From: NCEH01 sp043195125
GTDB taxonomy: Bacteria > Pseudomonadota > Alphaproteobacteria > Rhizobiales > Xanthobacteraceae
NCBI RefSeq assembly: GCF_043195125.1
Contig: NZ_JBAFWR010000005.1
DNA length: 64,000 bases
Reading direction: 5' to 3' (one strand)
Part shown: positions 24,898 to 32,986 of the stretch, piece by piece
Layout of the letters: every line of letters begins with the position of its first letter
Numbering within the stretch: position 1 is the first letter of the stretch
Notes under the pieces: model-generated
The model's input: the letters and a program-made list of their open reading frames with translations, nothing else
What the model was told of the DNA's origin: nothing
Database searches by the model: none
Program-made: the position numbers and the translations under genes

Positions 24898-25419
24898 ATG
24901 CGAACACGACACCTCGCCTGTGTCGGCGCGCTGCTTGCGGCCTGCCTCACCGGCGCCGTCGCCGAAGCACATGACCACGATCACGGTGCCGGCACCGCCG
25001 CGGCCGCCAGCGCAGCCCCCGCCAGCGCAGCCCCCGCCAGCGATGAAACGCCCTTCCTCGCCGAGAACGCCGCCGCCATGGACAAGATGATGGCGGACAT
25101 GGAGGTGAAGCCGACCGGCGATATCGAAGCCGATTTCACGGCGATGATGATCCCCCATCATCAGGGCGCCATCGACATGGCGGTGGCCTATCTGCGCTAC
25201 GGCAAGAACCCGCAGCTGCGGCGCATCGCCCAGGAAATCGTGGTCGAGCAGCAGCAGGAAATCGTCGCGATGCGCCTCGCGCTTGGCCAGCCCCTGCCCC
25301 CCTCCGCGCCGGCACAGACCCAGCCGGATGCCGCTCCCGCCCAGCCTCACCTCACCCAAGGCAATGCGCCCATGGCGCACGACGCCCCCATGACGCAGCC
25401 GGCCGCTCCGGCGAAATAG
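24898..25419 (+). CDS. Secreted DUF305 protein, His-rich
   Basis: The 173-residue protein has a signal peptide and a His-rich mature start (EAHDHDHG). An Ala/Pro/Ser linker follows, then a DUF305 four-helix domain with the conserved M-M-I-P-H-H-Q-G-A-I-D-M-A motif. DUF305 is ferritin-like, and its His/Met residues make metal binding plausible, in line with copC and copD across the divergent promoter. The tail has Met/His/Pro repeats (NAPMAHDAPM). GGAGA precedes the ATG. It is the first gene of a four-gene operon. Confidence 0.85.
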   Translation: MRTRHLACVGALLAACLTGAVAEAHDHDHGAGTAAAASAAPASAAPASDETPFLAENAAAMDKMMADMEVKPTGDIEADFTAMMIPHHQGAIDMAVAYLRYGKNPQLRRIAQEIVVEQQQEIVAMRLALGQPLPPSAPAQTQPDAAPAQPHLTQGNAPMAHDAPMTQPAAPAK

Positions 25420-25431
25420 GAAAGACCAACG

Positions 25432-26889
25432 ATGAACAAGACCATCCTGCGTGCGCTGCTCGCCAGCACGATTCTGGCTTGCGCGGCTCCGGCCTTTGCC
25501 GGTGAAGCCCCCTTCGCCGCCTCTGCGCCGGCGATCGCGGTGAGCAGCCATGACCGCGTCTATGCGGCGGAACAGTTCTCCAACACCGTCTCGGTCACCG
25601 ATCCGGCCACCAACAAGCTGCTCGGCGTCATCCGGCTCGGCGATCCGCAGCCGGGCAATTTCAGCCCGCTCTACAAGGGCCAGGTGCTGGTCCACGGCAT
25701 GGGCTTCTCGCCGGACCGCAAGACCCTCGCCGTGGTGTCGATCGGCTCGAATTCCGTCACCTTCATCGACACCGCGACCAATGCCGTGAAGCACACCACT
25801 TATGTCGGCCGCTCGCCGCACGAGGCGTTCTTCACCCCGGATGGCAAGGAAGTGTGGGTGACCGTGCGCGGCGAGGACTATATCGCCGTGCTCGACGGCG
25901 CGACCTATGAGGAAAAGACCCGCATCAAGGTGCCGAACGGCCCGGGCATGCAGATCTTCTCGCCCGACGGAAAGTACGGCTATGTCTGCTCCTCCTTCAT
26001 GCCCGAGACGGTGGTGATCTCCACCGCCGACCATCAGATCGTCGGCCATGTGAAGCAGGAGAGCCCCTTCTGCCCGAACATCGCAGCGTCGCCCGACGGC
26101 AAGCAGGTGTGGTTCACGCTGAAGGACATCGGCAAGACCCAGGTGTTCAACGCGCAGCCGCCCTTCGACGTGATCAAGACGATCGAGACCGGCCCCATCA
26201 CCAACCACGTCAATTTCGCCCATAACGCCCACGGCAGCTTCGCCTATGTGACGGTGGGCGGGCTCAACGAAGTGAAGGTGTTCCGCACCGACGATTTCTC
26301 GCAGGTCGCGACCATCCCCGTGGGCAAGCTGCCGCACGGCATCTGGCCGTCGGGCGATGGCTCGCGGGTCTATGTCGGGCTTGAGAATGCCGATGCGCTC
26401 GCCGCCATCGACACGCTGACCAACACGGTGATCGCCACGATCCCGATCGGCCAGGCGCCGCAGGCGGTGAACTATGTCCCCGGCGCGGTGCCCGAGGGCG
26501 ACGGCATGCAGAACCTCCAGCCGCTCGGCGTGGCGGGGCAGACCGTGCATCTCACCCTCAGCCCGGACGGCAAGGCAGAGGCGAAGGCGCCGACCAGCGT
26601 CTCGCTGTTCGATCAGGGGCTGATCCAGATCCTGCAAGCCTCCGTCACCGGGCTGACGCCGAAGAAGCCCTATGTGCTGGCGCTCGCCAGCCAGCCGGAT
26701 GGCAAGGGCACGCTGGAGCCGCTCTCGGCGTTCATGACCAACCCCGCAGGTTCGGCTATCGTCAACGCCGCCGGACCGATCCGGCAGATCGTGCAGAACG
26801 ATGCGAAGGCACAGCGCCGCTATCTCGTCATCGCCGAAGGGACGACCGCGCAGACCGGCGCCGTCGTCCAGCACCAGACGCTCGACTGA
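25432..26889 (+). CDS. Periplasmic YVTN/YncE-type beta-propeller protein
   Basis: The 485-residue precursor has a signal peptide (cut after A-F-A) and repeating blades of the type S-N-T-V-S-V-T-D-P-A-T-N-K and F-S-P-D-G-K, giving about seven blades to residue ~350. The last ~130 residues form a separate beta-rich domain. Such propellers bind partner proteins or metals in the periplasm; no catalytic motif is visible. It starts 12 bases after the DUF305 stop. Confidence 0.85.
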   Translation: MNKTILRALLASTILACAAPAFAGEAPFAASAPAIAVSSHDRVYAAEQFSNTVSVTDPATNKLLGVIRLGDPQPGNFSPLYKGQVLVHGMGFSPDRKTLAVVSIGSNSVTFIDTATNAVKHTTYVGRSPHEAFFTPDGKEVWVTVRGEDYIAVLDGATYEEKTRIKVPNGPGMQIFSPDGKYGYVCSSFMPETVVISTADHQIVGHVKQESPFCPNIAASPDGKQVWFTLKDIGKTQVFNAQPPFDVIKTIETGPITNHVNFAHNAHGSFAYVTVGGLNEVKVFRTDDFSQVATIPVGKLPHGIWPSGDGSRVYVGLENADALAAIDTLTNTVIATIPIGQAPQAVNYVPGAVPEGDGMQNLQPLGVAGQTVHLTLSPDGKAEAKAPTSVSLFDQGLIQILQASVTGLTPKKPYVLALASQPDGKGTLEPLSAFMTNPAGSAIVNAAGPIRQIVQNDAKAQRRYLVIAEGTTAQTGAVVQHQTLD

Positions 26890-26913
26890 CGCCTCCGGGC
26901 CCAGAACGGAGGA

Positions 26914-26949
26914 GAAGGCGGGCCGCTCGCGCAGGAGAGGCCCGCCTTC
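26914..26949. other. Hairpin just before the sigma factor start
   Basis: GAAGGCGGGCC (26914-26924) pairs exactly with GGCCCGCCTTC (26939-26949), ending shortly before the AAGGAG SD of the sigma gene. No T-tract follows, so attenuation or control of translation is more likely than termination. Confidence 0.55.
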
Positions 26950-26964
26950 CGGGAAGGAGATGTC

Positions 26965-27495
26965 ATGAACCACGAGATGGTGCGCCTCATCGAGCCGCTC
27001 ATCCCCGCTTTGCGGCGTTATGCGCGCGCGCTGATGCGCGAGCGGGCGGCGGCGGACGATCTGGTGCAGGACTGCCTGGAGCGCGCCATCAGCCGCTGGC
27101 ACCAACGGCGCCAGGAGGACGATGCGCGATCCTGGATCTTCGCCATCCTGCACAACCTCGCCATGACGCGGCTGCGCCGCGCGAGCCAGCGGCCGGTCCA
27201 TATCCCGCTCGACGACGCGGAGGCCGCGCACCTGTCTTTCGCCCCGCGACAGGAAGACGGGCTGCGCCACCGCGACCTGATGGACGCGCTGGCGGAACTG
27301 CCGGAGGAGCAGCGCACCGTGCTGCTGCTGGTCACCGTCGAGGAACTCTCCTATGCCGATACCGCACGCGTGCTCGATATCCCGATCGGCACGGTGATGT
27401 CGCGCTTGTCGCGCGCCCGCGAACGCCTCTCGCGGCTCATGTCCGCTGAACCGCGGGCGACCCTTTCGCCGCCTTATCTCCGGAGCGTGAAATGA
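26965..27495 (+). CDS. ECF-family RNA polymerase sigma factor
   Basis: The 176-residue protein has region 2 (ALRRYARALMRERAAADDLVQDCLERAI) and region 4 (ALAELPEEQRTVLLLVTVEELSYADTARVL, then IPIGTVMSRLSRARERL), with no region 3, as in ECF sigma factors. AAGGAG precedes the ATG. The anti-sigma gene overlaps its stop by four bases (ATGA). It likely drives the two GGAATAA-N15-GTC promoters within this module. Confidence 0.93.
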   Translation: MNHEMVRLIEPLIPALRRYARALMRERAAADDLVQDCLERAISRWHQRRQEDDARSWIFAILHNLAMTRLRRASQRPVHIPLDDAEAAHLSFAPRQEDGLRHRDLMDALAELPEEQRTVLLLVTVEELSYADTARVLDIPIGTVMSRLSRARERLSRLMSAEPRATLSPPYLRSVK

Positions 27496-28271
27496 GCTCT
27501 CGCCCCATCACCGAAGACGACCTCCACGGCCTCATCGACGGTTCGCTCGACCCCGCGCGCCATGCCGAGGTGAGCGCCTGGCTCGATGCCCACCCCGAGG
27601 TGGCCGGGCGCATCGCGCACTATGGCGAGCAGCGCGACATGCTGCGCGCCGCCTTCGCGCCGGTGATCGAGGAACCGGTGCCGACCGAACTCGACCTCTC
27701 GCGCATGATCGCGGACCGCCGCCGCCCGCAGCGGCCGCCCCGCTGGGCGATGGCTGCGGCGGCCGCCCTGCTCCTCTGCTTCGGCGGGCTTGGCGGCTGG
27801 TCGCTGCGCGGCATGGCGGTGCCCGCTACCGAGGGCGTGCAGGCCCTCGCCCGCGAGGCGGCGGCGAGCTATGTCGCCTATGCGCCGGATCAGGTCCGCC
27901 CGGTCGAGATCCGCGCCGGCGACCGCGACACGCTGGCCGCCTGGACCACCAAGAGCGTCGGCCGCCCGGTCGCCATTCCGGATCTCACGGCGGCGGGCTA
28001 CCGGCTCATGGGCGGGCGGGTGGTGCCGACCGAGCACGGGCCGGCGGCGCTGTTCATGTATGACGACGACCGGGGCACCCGGCTCGTGATGCTGGCGCGT
28101 CCCATGCGCAGCGAAGGCGACGCGCCCATGTCGCCCCACACGCAGGGCGATCTCAACGGCCTCGCCTGGGCCGACCACGGCCTCGGCTACAGCCTGATCG
28201 GCGCGATGGCGCCGGACCGCCTGCATCCGCTGGCCAACGAAGTGCGCCGCCAGATCCGCAACGAGGCCTGA
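27492..28271 (+). CDS. Membrane anti-sigma factor
   Basis: The 259-residue protein has an N-terminal cytoplasmic anti-sigma domain (ITEDDLHGLIDGSLDPARHAEVSAWLDAHPE), a single membrane helix near residues 77-97 (AAAALLLCFGGLGGWSL) and a periplasmic domain of about 150 residues. The N-terminal segment lacks the HxxxCxxC zinc motif. It is translationally coupled to the sigma factor gene. The inducing signal is unknown; the metal-linked neighbours suggest copper or an envelope stress. Confidence 0.88.
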   Translation: MSSRPITEDDLHGLIDGSLDPARHAEVSAWLDAHPEVAGRIAHYGEQRDMLRAAFAPVIEEPVPTELDLSRMIADRRRPQRPPRWAMAAAAALLLCFGGLGGWSLRGMAVPATEGVQALAREAAASYVAYAPDQVRPVEIRAGDRDTLAAWTTKSVGRPVAIPDLTAAGYRLMGGRVVPTEHGPAALFMYDDDRGTRLVMLARPMRSEGDAPMSPHTQGDLNGLAWADHGLGYSLIGAMAPDRLHPLANEVRRQIRNEA

Positions 28272-28294
28272 GCGGGAGACGACCAAGGGGCCGC

Positions 28295-28378
28295 TTAATT
28301 TCGAGCGGTGCTGGCCGGGATGGTGGCAGGGTATGCCGGCGCGGGATCGGCGGCGGGCGCGATGGGCGTGGAATCCAT
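28295..28378 (-). pseudogene. Truncated dienelactone hydrolase N-terminus
   Basis: A 27-codon fragment starts with the same 13 residues (MDSTPIAPAADPA) as the intact gene at 21837-22733, then runs into unrelated sequence (P-A-Y-P-A-T-I-P-A) and stops. Its upstream region is also copied. It is a remnant of duplication, not a functional gene. Confidence 0.85.
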
Positions 28379-28499
28379 GGCGATCTCCTCATTCAGGCCG
28401 CCGGCAGCAGCGGCCCCCGTCCTGTGCCACGGGACGCGGCCGGGAGGTAGGGGGGAAGGTTTTGGATTACCGGAAGCGGCGAACACCTGCGCGTGATCG
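28341..28499. repeat. Direct repeat, copy 2: dienelactone hydrolase 5' fragment
   Basis: It matches 22696-22852 in the same orientation with a diverged centre. Together the copies frame the 5.5-kb CopCD/DUF305/ECF module. Confidence 0.9.
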
Positions 28500-28844
28500 G
28501 GGGGTGGGGGGCAGGGGGCGGTAGTGGGTGAAATTGGTGGCGGCGTCGAGCGAGGGTAGGAGGAGTAATGATCTAGTGCAGCCACTTGAGCTGCCTCTCA
28601 GCGACGTCCGCTTTGCGCCCTCTTTTTGGCCGTTCCCTAGAGATTCCACCGCGCCGAAAAGCGGACGTTGGAGTTATGATCGTGTGTGGGACAAAAGCCG
28701 CCTTGCCTATCGACAGGCGGCAGCGACTGCTAACGCCCAAATCGGCCATAGCCAGCTTGATCGCTTATCTACGCGGAGCGGAAATAGAGCGCTGTTCTTC
28801 ACCCCACGCCTTGCCTCCGACCATGCGGTAGGTTTAGCTAGCGC
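28500..28844. other. Non-coding stretch before the Fic gene
   Basis: No credible gene is seen. It marks the change from GC-rich to AT-richer sequence. It contains an inverted repeat ACGTCCGCTTT (28604-28614) / AAAGCGGACGT (28658-28668). Short open frames here lack SD sequences and protein-like composition. Confidence 0.6.
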
Positions 28845-28871
28845 ATGGTCAGCATTCGGGAGGTAGTAAAG

Positions 28872-30248
28872 GTGACACCGCTAAACGTAATTCAGGCTCC
28901 AAAAGGAATAACGTTGTCTGGCGATGTTTTGGCGCTCCTTCAACAAGTTGATGAGAACGCGGAGAGATTGAACGAGCGACGGCCGTTTTCCCGCGAGACT
29001 GAGCTGGAAGTTCGAAAGGCGTTTCTTCCTGATCGTGTAACCGCTACCCTAAATATCGAGGGTATTGCAGCTACGCGTCGCCAAACTTTGGCAATCATGG
29101 ACGCCATGGTGATTTCTCAGAATCCAGCTAAGGAGGATCAGGAAATCTTCAACGCTCTCAAGGCTGACGGCTTTGTCTATAACCAATATGAGGATGGAGC
29201 CGATCTCGACGCTCGAATGGTACGCGAGATAAACAGGTTGTTTCTAGACAACATCAAGGAAGAGGCTGGTGAATTTCGAAGAATATCTGTCGAAATTTCT
29301 GGAGCTTCGTTTCAGCCACCACCGCCACTCGATGTTGCTCCATTGGTAAACGACGTTCTTTCTGGGTATAAAGACGCGTCGTTCTTACACCCCGTGATCC
29401 AGGCAGCTTGGATACACCATCAAATTTCGTTTGTGCATCCGTTTGTAGATGGAAATGGCCGAACAGCGCGCTTACTACAGGATTTCGTTTTGCTGAAGCG
29501 GGGGCTCTATCCAATAGGTGTTCCATCATCCCAGCGAGATCACTATTACCAAGCTCTACAAAAGGCAGATGCTGGTGATTGGGACGAGATAGTCTCAATT
29601 CTTGCTCAGAACCAGCTTAGCACCCTCGGCAGAATCGATGCGATCACACGCGCTCCTGAAGAGCGCATGAAGTGGATCACTAATCTGACGCGAATTGCTT
29701 CAACAAAGAAGACTGGCGCACTTCACAAGCAGTATGTTGTATGGAAATCACGGATGGAGCAAATCCGGGACGCCTTTGCGAGGGCTGCGAGCGAATTAGA
29801 CGAGTCATCAGATGTAATTGGCGTGTCGTATCGGTGGTATGATACGATAGATTTTGATGACTGGAAGAGTCTCGTGACAACCGGTCGTCGACCAGCGTTT
29901 ACATGGTCAATATCCCTCCTATTTTTTATGGATGGAGAACCCGTCTATAAGGTAATTGGATTTTTCTCTCGTCATAGAACGAAACCAGACGATTTTACGG
30001 TCGATCTCAGAGAGGTCGTTTCAATGCAATTTACGGGTATAGAGGCCAGGAGTGAGGAACGTCCAGACTTCCTAAGATATAGCGATCCAGATATTAGACT
30101 TCGCGAGCTGATATACCATGATGATAGACTGTATACATTCATGGAATCCAAGGGAATTCGGGAATGCATCGATGACAAATCTATCGAGGACGTGGTGAGA
30201 GAGCTGTTCGAGGACGTTTTTTATAGGAAGGGAGGTTTGGGCAGCTAA
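28872..30248 (+). CDS. Fic family AMP-transferase with internal inhibitory motif
   Basis: The catalytic loop HPFVDGNGRTAR (residues 189-200) is a perfect Fic motif (HPFx[D/E]GNGRxxR), so the protein should transfer AMP or a related group to a hydroxyl side chain. An N-terminal T-L-N-I-E-G (59-64) matches the inhibitory (S/T)xxxE(G/N) helix of class II Fic proteins, which self-inhibit. The ~190-residue C-terminal region after the Fic core has no recognised domain. GTG 28872 has GGGAGG 8 bases upstream; ATG 28845 would add nine residues. Base composition is clearly AT-richer than the neighbours, indicating transfer. No separate antitoxin gene is seen. Confidence 0.9.
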   Translation: MTPLNVIQAPKGITLSGDVLALLQQVDENAERLNERRPFSRETELEVRKAFLPDRVTATLNIEGIAATRRQTLAIMDAMVISQNPAKEDQEIFNALKADGFVYNQYEDGADLDARMVREINRLFLDNIKEEAGEFRRISVEISGASFQPPPPLDVAPLVNDVLSGYKDASFLHPVIQAAWIHHQISFVHPFVDGNGRTARLLQDFVLLKRGLYPIGVPSSQRDHYYQALQKADAGDWDEIVSILAQNQLSTLGRIDAITRAPEERMKWITNLTRIASTKKTGALHKQYVVWKSRMEQIRDAFARAASELDESSDVIGVSYRWYDTIDFDDWKSLVTTGRRPAFTWSISLLFFMDGEPVYKVIGFFSRHRTKPDDFTVDLREVVSMQFTGIEARSEERPDFLRYSDPDIRLRELIYHDDRLYTFMESKGIRECIDDKSIEDVVRELFEDVFYRKGGLGS

Positions 30249-30482
30249 GCGGCAGCCTACCTTTAAGTTGCACAACTTTAGATTGTGCTGACTCCAATAG
30301 GCAGGTGTCGGCGTGAGCCGACATTCCAACATTGCACCGGAGCGGGGTATGTTGGTCGGCAGCCGATGCGGCGTGAATGTCAGCTATTCTCGCAACCCGG
30401 CTCACAAACAGACATTGCGCTACCGGCCCATACCGGAGGTCCAGACATCCATATGGAAAGTCCCGCTCCGGCCACCTTCCCC

Positions 30483-31532
30483 TCAAACCTCCACCGGCGC
30501 CCACAGCACATCGTCCACGCTGCGCGCGCCGCTCGCCAGCATCGCCAGGCGGTCCAGCCCCAAAGCGCAGCCGCTGGCGGGGGGCATGAGGGCGAGGGCG
30601 GCCAAAAAACCTTCGTCCAGGGGATAGCGCTCGCCATAGAGGCGGGCCTTTTCCGCCATCTCCACTTCGAAGCGGCGGCGCTGCTCGTGCGGGTCGGTCA
30701 GTTCGCCGAAGGCATTGGCCAGCTCCACCCCGCAGGCATAAAGCTCGAACCGCTCGGCGACGCGCGGGTCCGCCGGCTTGGGCCGGGCCAGCGCCGCCTC
30801 GCTGGTGGGGTATTCGTACAAAAGCGTCGCCCGCCCCCGGCCGAGATGGGGCTCGATGCGCTCCACCAGCACCTTGGAGAAGATATCCGCCCAGGTGTCG
30901 TCCTCCGCCACCCGGACGCCTGCGGCGCGCGCCGCCTGCGCCAGGGGGGCGGCCTGCGGCTCCTCCCCCGGCGGCGCCAGCAGCGGGGAAAGATCAATGC
31001 CGGCGTGGCGGGCGAACGCCTCAACCAAAGTGAGCCGCTCGGGCGCAGCGAACGGGTCGCACTCCTGTCCGCGCCAGGAGAAGCGCGCGACGCCCCCCGC
31101 CCGCGCCGCCAGCGCCAGGAGCGCGGCGCAATCCTCCATCAGGGTTTCATAGGGTTCCCCCGCCCGATACCATTCCAGCATGGTGAATTCGGGATGGTGG
31201 GTCGCGCCGCGCTCGCGGTCGCGGAACACGCGGGCGAGTTCGAAGATGCGCGTTTCCCCCGCCGCCAGCAGCTTCTTGGCGGTGAACTCGGGCGAGGTGC
31301 GCAGACAGAGCGGCGCGCAGGTGCCATCCGGCGCGCGCCAAGTGGTTGAAAAGGCGTGCAGATGCGCCTCGTTGCCGGGCGAGACCTGGAGGATCGGCGT
31401 CTCCACCTCGGCGAAACCCTCGCCCTCGAAATGGGCGCGGATGGCCTTCGTGATGCGCCCCCGCGCGCGCAGGAACGGCAGCCGGTCCTGGTGGCGATCC
31501 GGGCTCCACCAGGGGGAAGGAGCGGCGCTCAA
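30483..31532 (-). CDS. epmA: EF-P beta-lysylation ligase EpmA
   Basis: The protein is a class II lysyl-tRNA-synthetase-like ligase without the anticodon-binding domain: EVETPILQVSPGNEAHLHAF, FELARVFRDRERGATHHPEFTMLEWY and GCALGLDRLAML are its motifs. EpmA attaches (R)-beta-lysine to Lys34 of elongation factor P. TTG 31532 gives the start M-S-A-A-P-S-P-W-W-S-P, which fits alphaproteobacterial EpmA; an earlier TTG at 31586 would add 18 unlikely residues. The substrate gene efp is divergent. The aminomutase gene epmB is not in the window. Confidence 0.88.
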   Translation of the reverse strand: MSAAPSPWWSPDRHQDRLPFLRARGRITKAIRAHFEGEGFAEVETPILQVSPGNEAHLHAFSTTWRAPDGTCAPLCLRTSPEFTAKKLLAAGETRIFELARVFRDRERGATHHPEFTMLEWYRAGEPYETLMEDCAALLALAARAGGVARFSWRGQECDPFAAPERLTLVEAFARHAGIDLSPLLAPPGEEPQAAPLAQAARAAGVRVAEDDTWADIFSKVLVERIEPHLGRGRATLLYEYPTSEAALARPKPADPRVAERFELYACGVELANAFGELTDPHEQRRRFEVEMAEKARLYGERYPLDEGFLAALALMPPASGCALGLDRLAMLASGARSVDDVLWAPVEV

Positions 31533-31670
31533 AACTGTGGGCCGCGTGGAAAAACACTTGCGTCGGCGCACAAAAGCAGCCGGCAAGGGTGGCGAAAAGC
31601 GAGAAGATCGCTATGTTGCGCCCCGATCAAGGGCGCCCGGGCGCCCCAAGCCGTTCGAGGAAGAAACACC

Positions 31671-32240
31671 GTGGTCAAGGTCATCGCCAGCTCTCTGCGC
31701 AAAGGCAATGTGGTCGAAATCGACGACAAGCTCTACGTCATCCTGAGCGCCGAGAACATCCATCCCGGCAAGGGCACGCCCGTCACGCAGATGGACATGC
31801 GCCGCATTTCCGACGGGGTGAAGATCTCCGAGCGCTACCGCACCACCGAGCAGGTGGAGCGCGCCTATGTGGAAGACCGTCCGCACACCTATCTCTACCA
31901 GGATAGCGACGGCTACACCTTCATGAACCCGGAGAATTACGACCAGATCGCCGTGCCCAAGGACGTGATCGGCGATATGGCCGTCTACCTCCAGGAGGGC
32001 ATGGAGTGCATGATCTCCATGCACAACGGCGTCGCCATTGCCATCGAGCTGCCCCAGCGCGTGACCCTGGAGATCGTCGACACCGAGCCGACCGTGAAGG
32101 GGCAGACCGCCTCCTCCTCCTACAAGCCGGCCATGCTTTCCAACGGCGTACGTACCATGGTACCGCCGCACGTGGCCACCGGCACCCGCGTGGTGGTGAT
32201 GACCGCCGACGCCTCGTATGTGGAGCGCGCCAAGGACTGA
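31671..32240 (+). CDS. efp: Elongation factor P
   Basis: EF-P relieves ribosome stalling at polyproline stretches. The 189-residue protein has the three EF-P domains, and Lys34 lies at the tip of the I-H-P-G-K-G-T-P loop, the position modified by EpmA. The start is GTG 31671, with GAGGAAG 7 bases upstream; the frame is open far upstream but only as shadow of epmA. The end ERAKD is close to the usual C-terminus. Confidence 0.95.
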   Translation: MVKVIASSLRKGNVVEIDDKLYVILSAENIHPGKGTPVTQMDMRRISDGVKISERYRTTEQVERAYVEDRPHTYLYQDSDGYTFMNPENYDQIAVPKDVIGDMAVYLQEGMECMISMHNGVAIAIELPQRVTLEIVDTEPTVKGQTASSSYKPAMLSNGVRTMVPPHVATGTRVVVMTADASYVERAKD

Positions 32241-32332
32241 TCCCTCCCCTTCGGTGCGAGCGGATTTTCACTTTTTCTGCATGTTGAATATGCGCGCTGC
32301 CGTCCGGTTTGCGCGCATTTTCATTTCCGCAC

Positions 32333-32357
32333 GGAACATTCGGGCGAATAGGCGGTT
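32333..32357 (+). promoter_or_regulatory. Possible EcfG-type general stress promoter
   Basis: GGAAC (32333-32337), 16 bases, GGTT resembles the alphaproteobacterial EcfG consensus GGAAC-N16/17-CGTT with one mismatch, about 38 bases before the response regulator start. Confidence 0.4.
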
Positions 32358-32394
32358 TAGTCCGGCGGACATTTGCTGAGGGGCGGGACGAAAC

Positions 32395-32784
32395 ATGACT
32401 TTGTCGGGCAAGCGCGTGCTCGTTGCGGAAGATGAGATGCTTGTGGCGCTCATTCTGGAAGACGCGCTTTTGCGGCAAAACTGTACCGTCATCGGCCCCA
32501 CGGGCACCCTCGCCGAGACCCTCGCGGCGGCCCGCACCCTGCCGCTCGACGCCGCCATCCTGGACCGAAACCTCCACGGCGAGGACGTGCTTCCGGTCGC
32601 TGAGATTCTCACGCGCCGAGGCATTCCCCTTTTGTTTTGCAGCGGTTACGGGCAGGACTCCACCTTGCCCGCCCATCTGCGCACGGTGCCGGTGCTCCTG
32701 AAGCCCTACCTTGAGGCGAGCGTGATCGCCGCCATCTGCGGGCTCTTTTCGGCCCCTGTCCAGCCGGTCGCCCCCACGACCTGA
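32395..32784 (+). CDS. Single-domain response regulator
   Basis: The 129-residue protein is only a receiver domain: acidic pocket Glu12/Asp13, phosphoacceptor Asp57 (L-D-R-N-L-H-G-E), and the conserved Lys in L-L-K-P-Y. No output domain follows, so it acts through protein contacts or as a phosphate sink. No histidine kinase is adjacent. The stop codon lies inside the terminator stem. Confidence 0.88.
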   Translation: MTLSGKRVLVAEDEMLVALILEDALLRQNCTVIGPTGTLAETLAAARTLPLDAAILDRNLHGEDVLPVAEILTRRGIPLLFCSGYGQDSTLPAHLRTVPVLLKPYLEASVIAAICGLFSAPVQPVAPTT

Positions 32785-32807
32785 GCCTTGAAAAGGCTCA
32801 TCTTTTT
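32782..32807 (+). terminator. Rho-independent terminator of the response regulator gene
   Basis: TGAGCCTT (32782-32789) pairs exactly with AAGGCTCA (32793-32800), then TCTTTTTG. The gene's TGA stop is the first base triplet of the stem. Confidence 0.85.
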
Positions 32808-32986
32808 GCCCAGATGGACGAAATGCCCAGCCCGGGCGGCGAAATGCCTCTAGGCGCACCTGCCGCATTCCATTGGCGCTGGAGCCCAGCCTAGAAGTCA
32901 GGTACGTTGAGCGCGCGCTGGCCAAGCTCAACCCAATCCGGGCGGGGATAGTGGACCCGCCTCTTCCGCCGAAGGGGGAAGAAGCA

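Noticed and set aside
24751..27270. An 839-codon open frame on the minus strand opposite the DUF305, propeller and sigma genes
   Set aside because: It is antisense to three well supported genes and its His/Arg/Gly-rich composition is typical of a GC-rich shadow frame.
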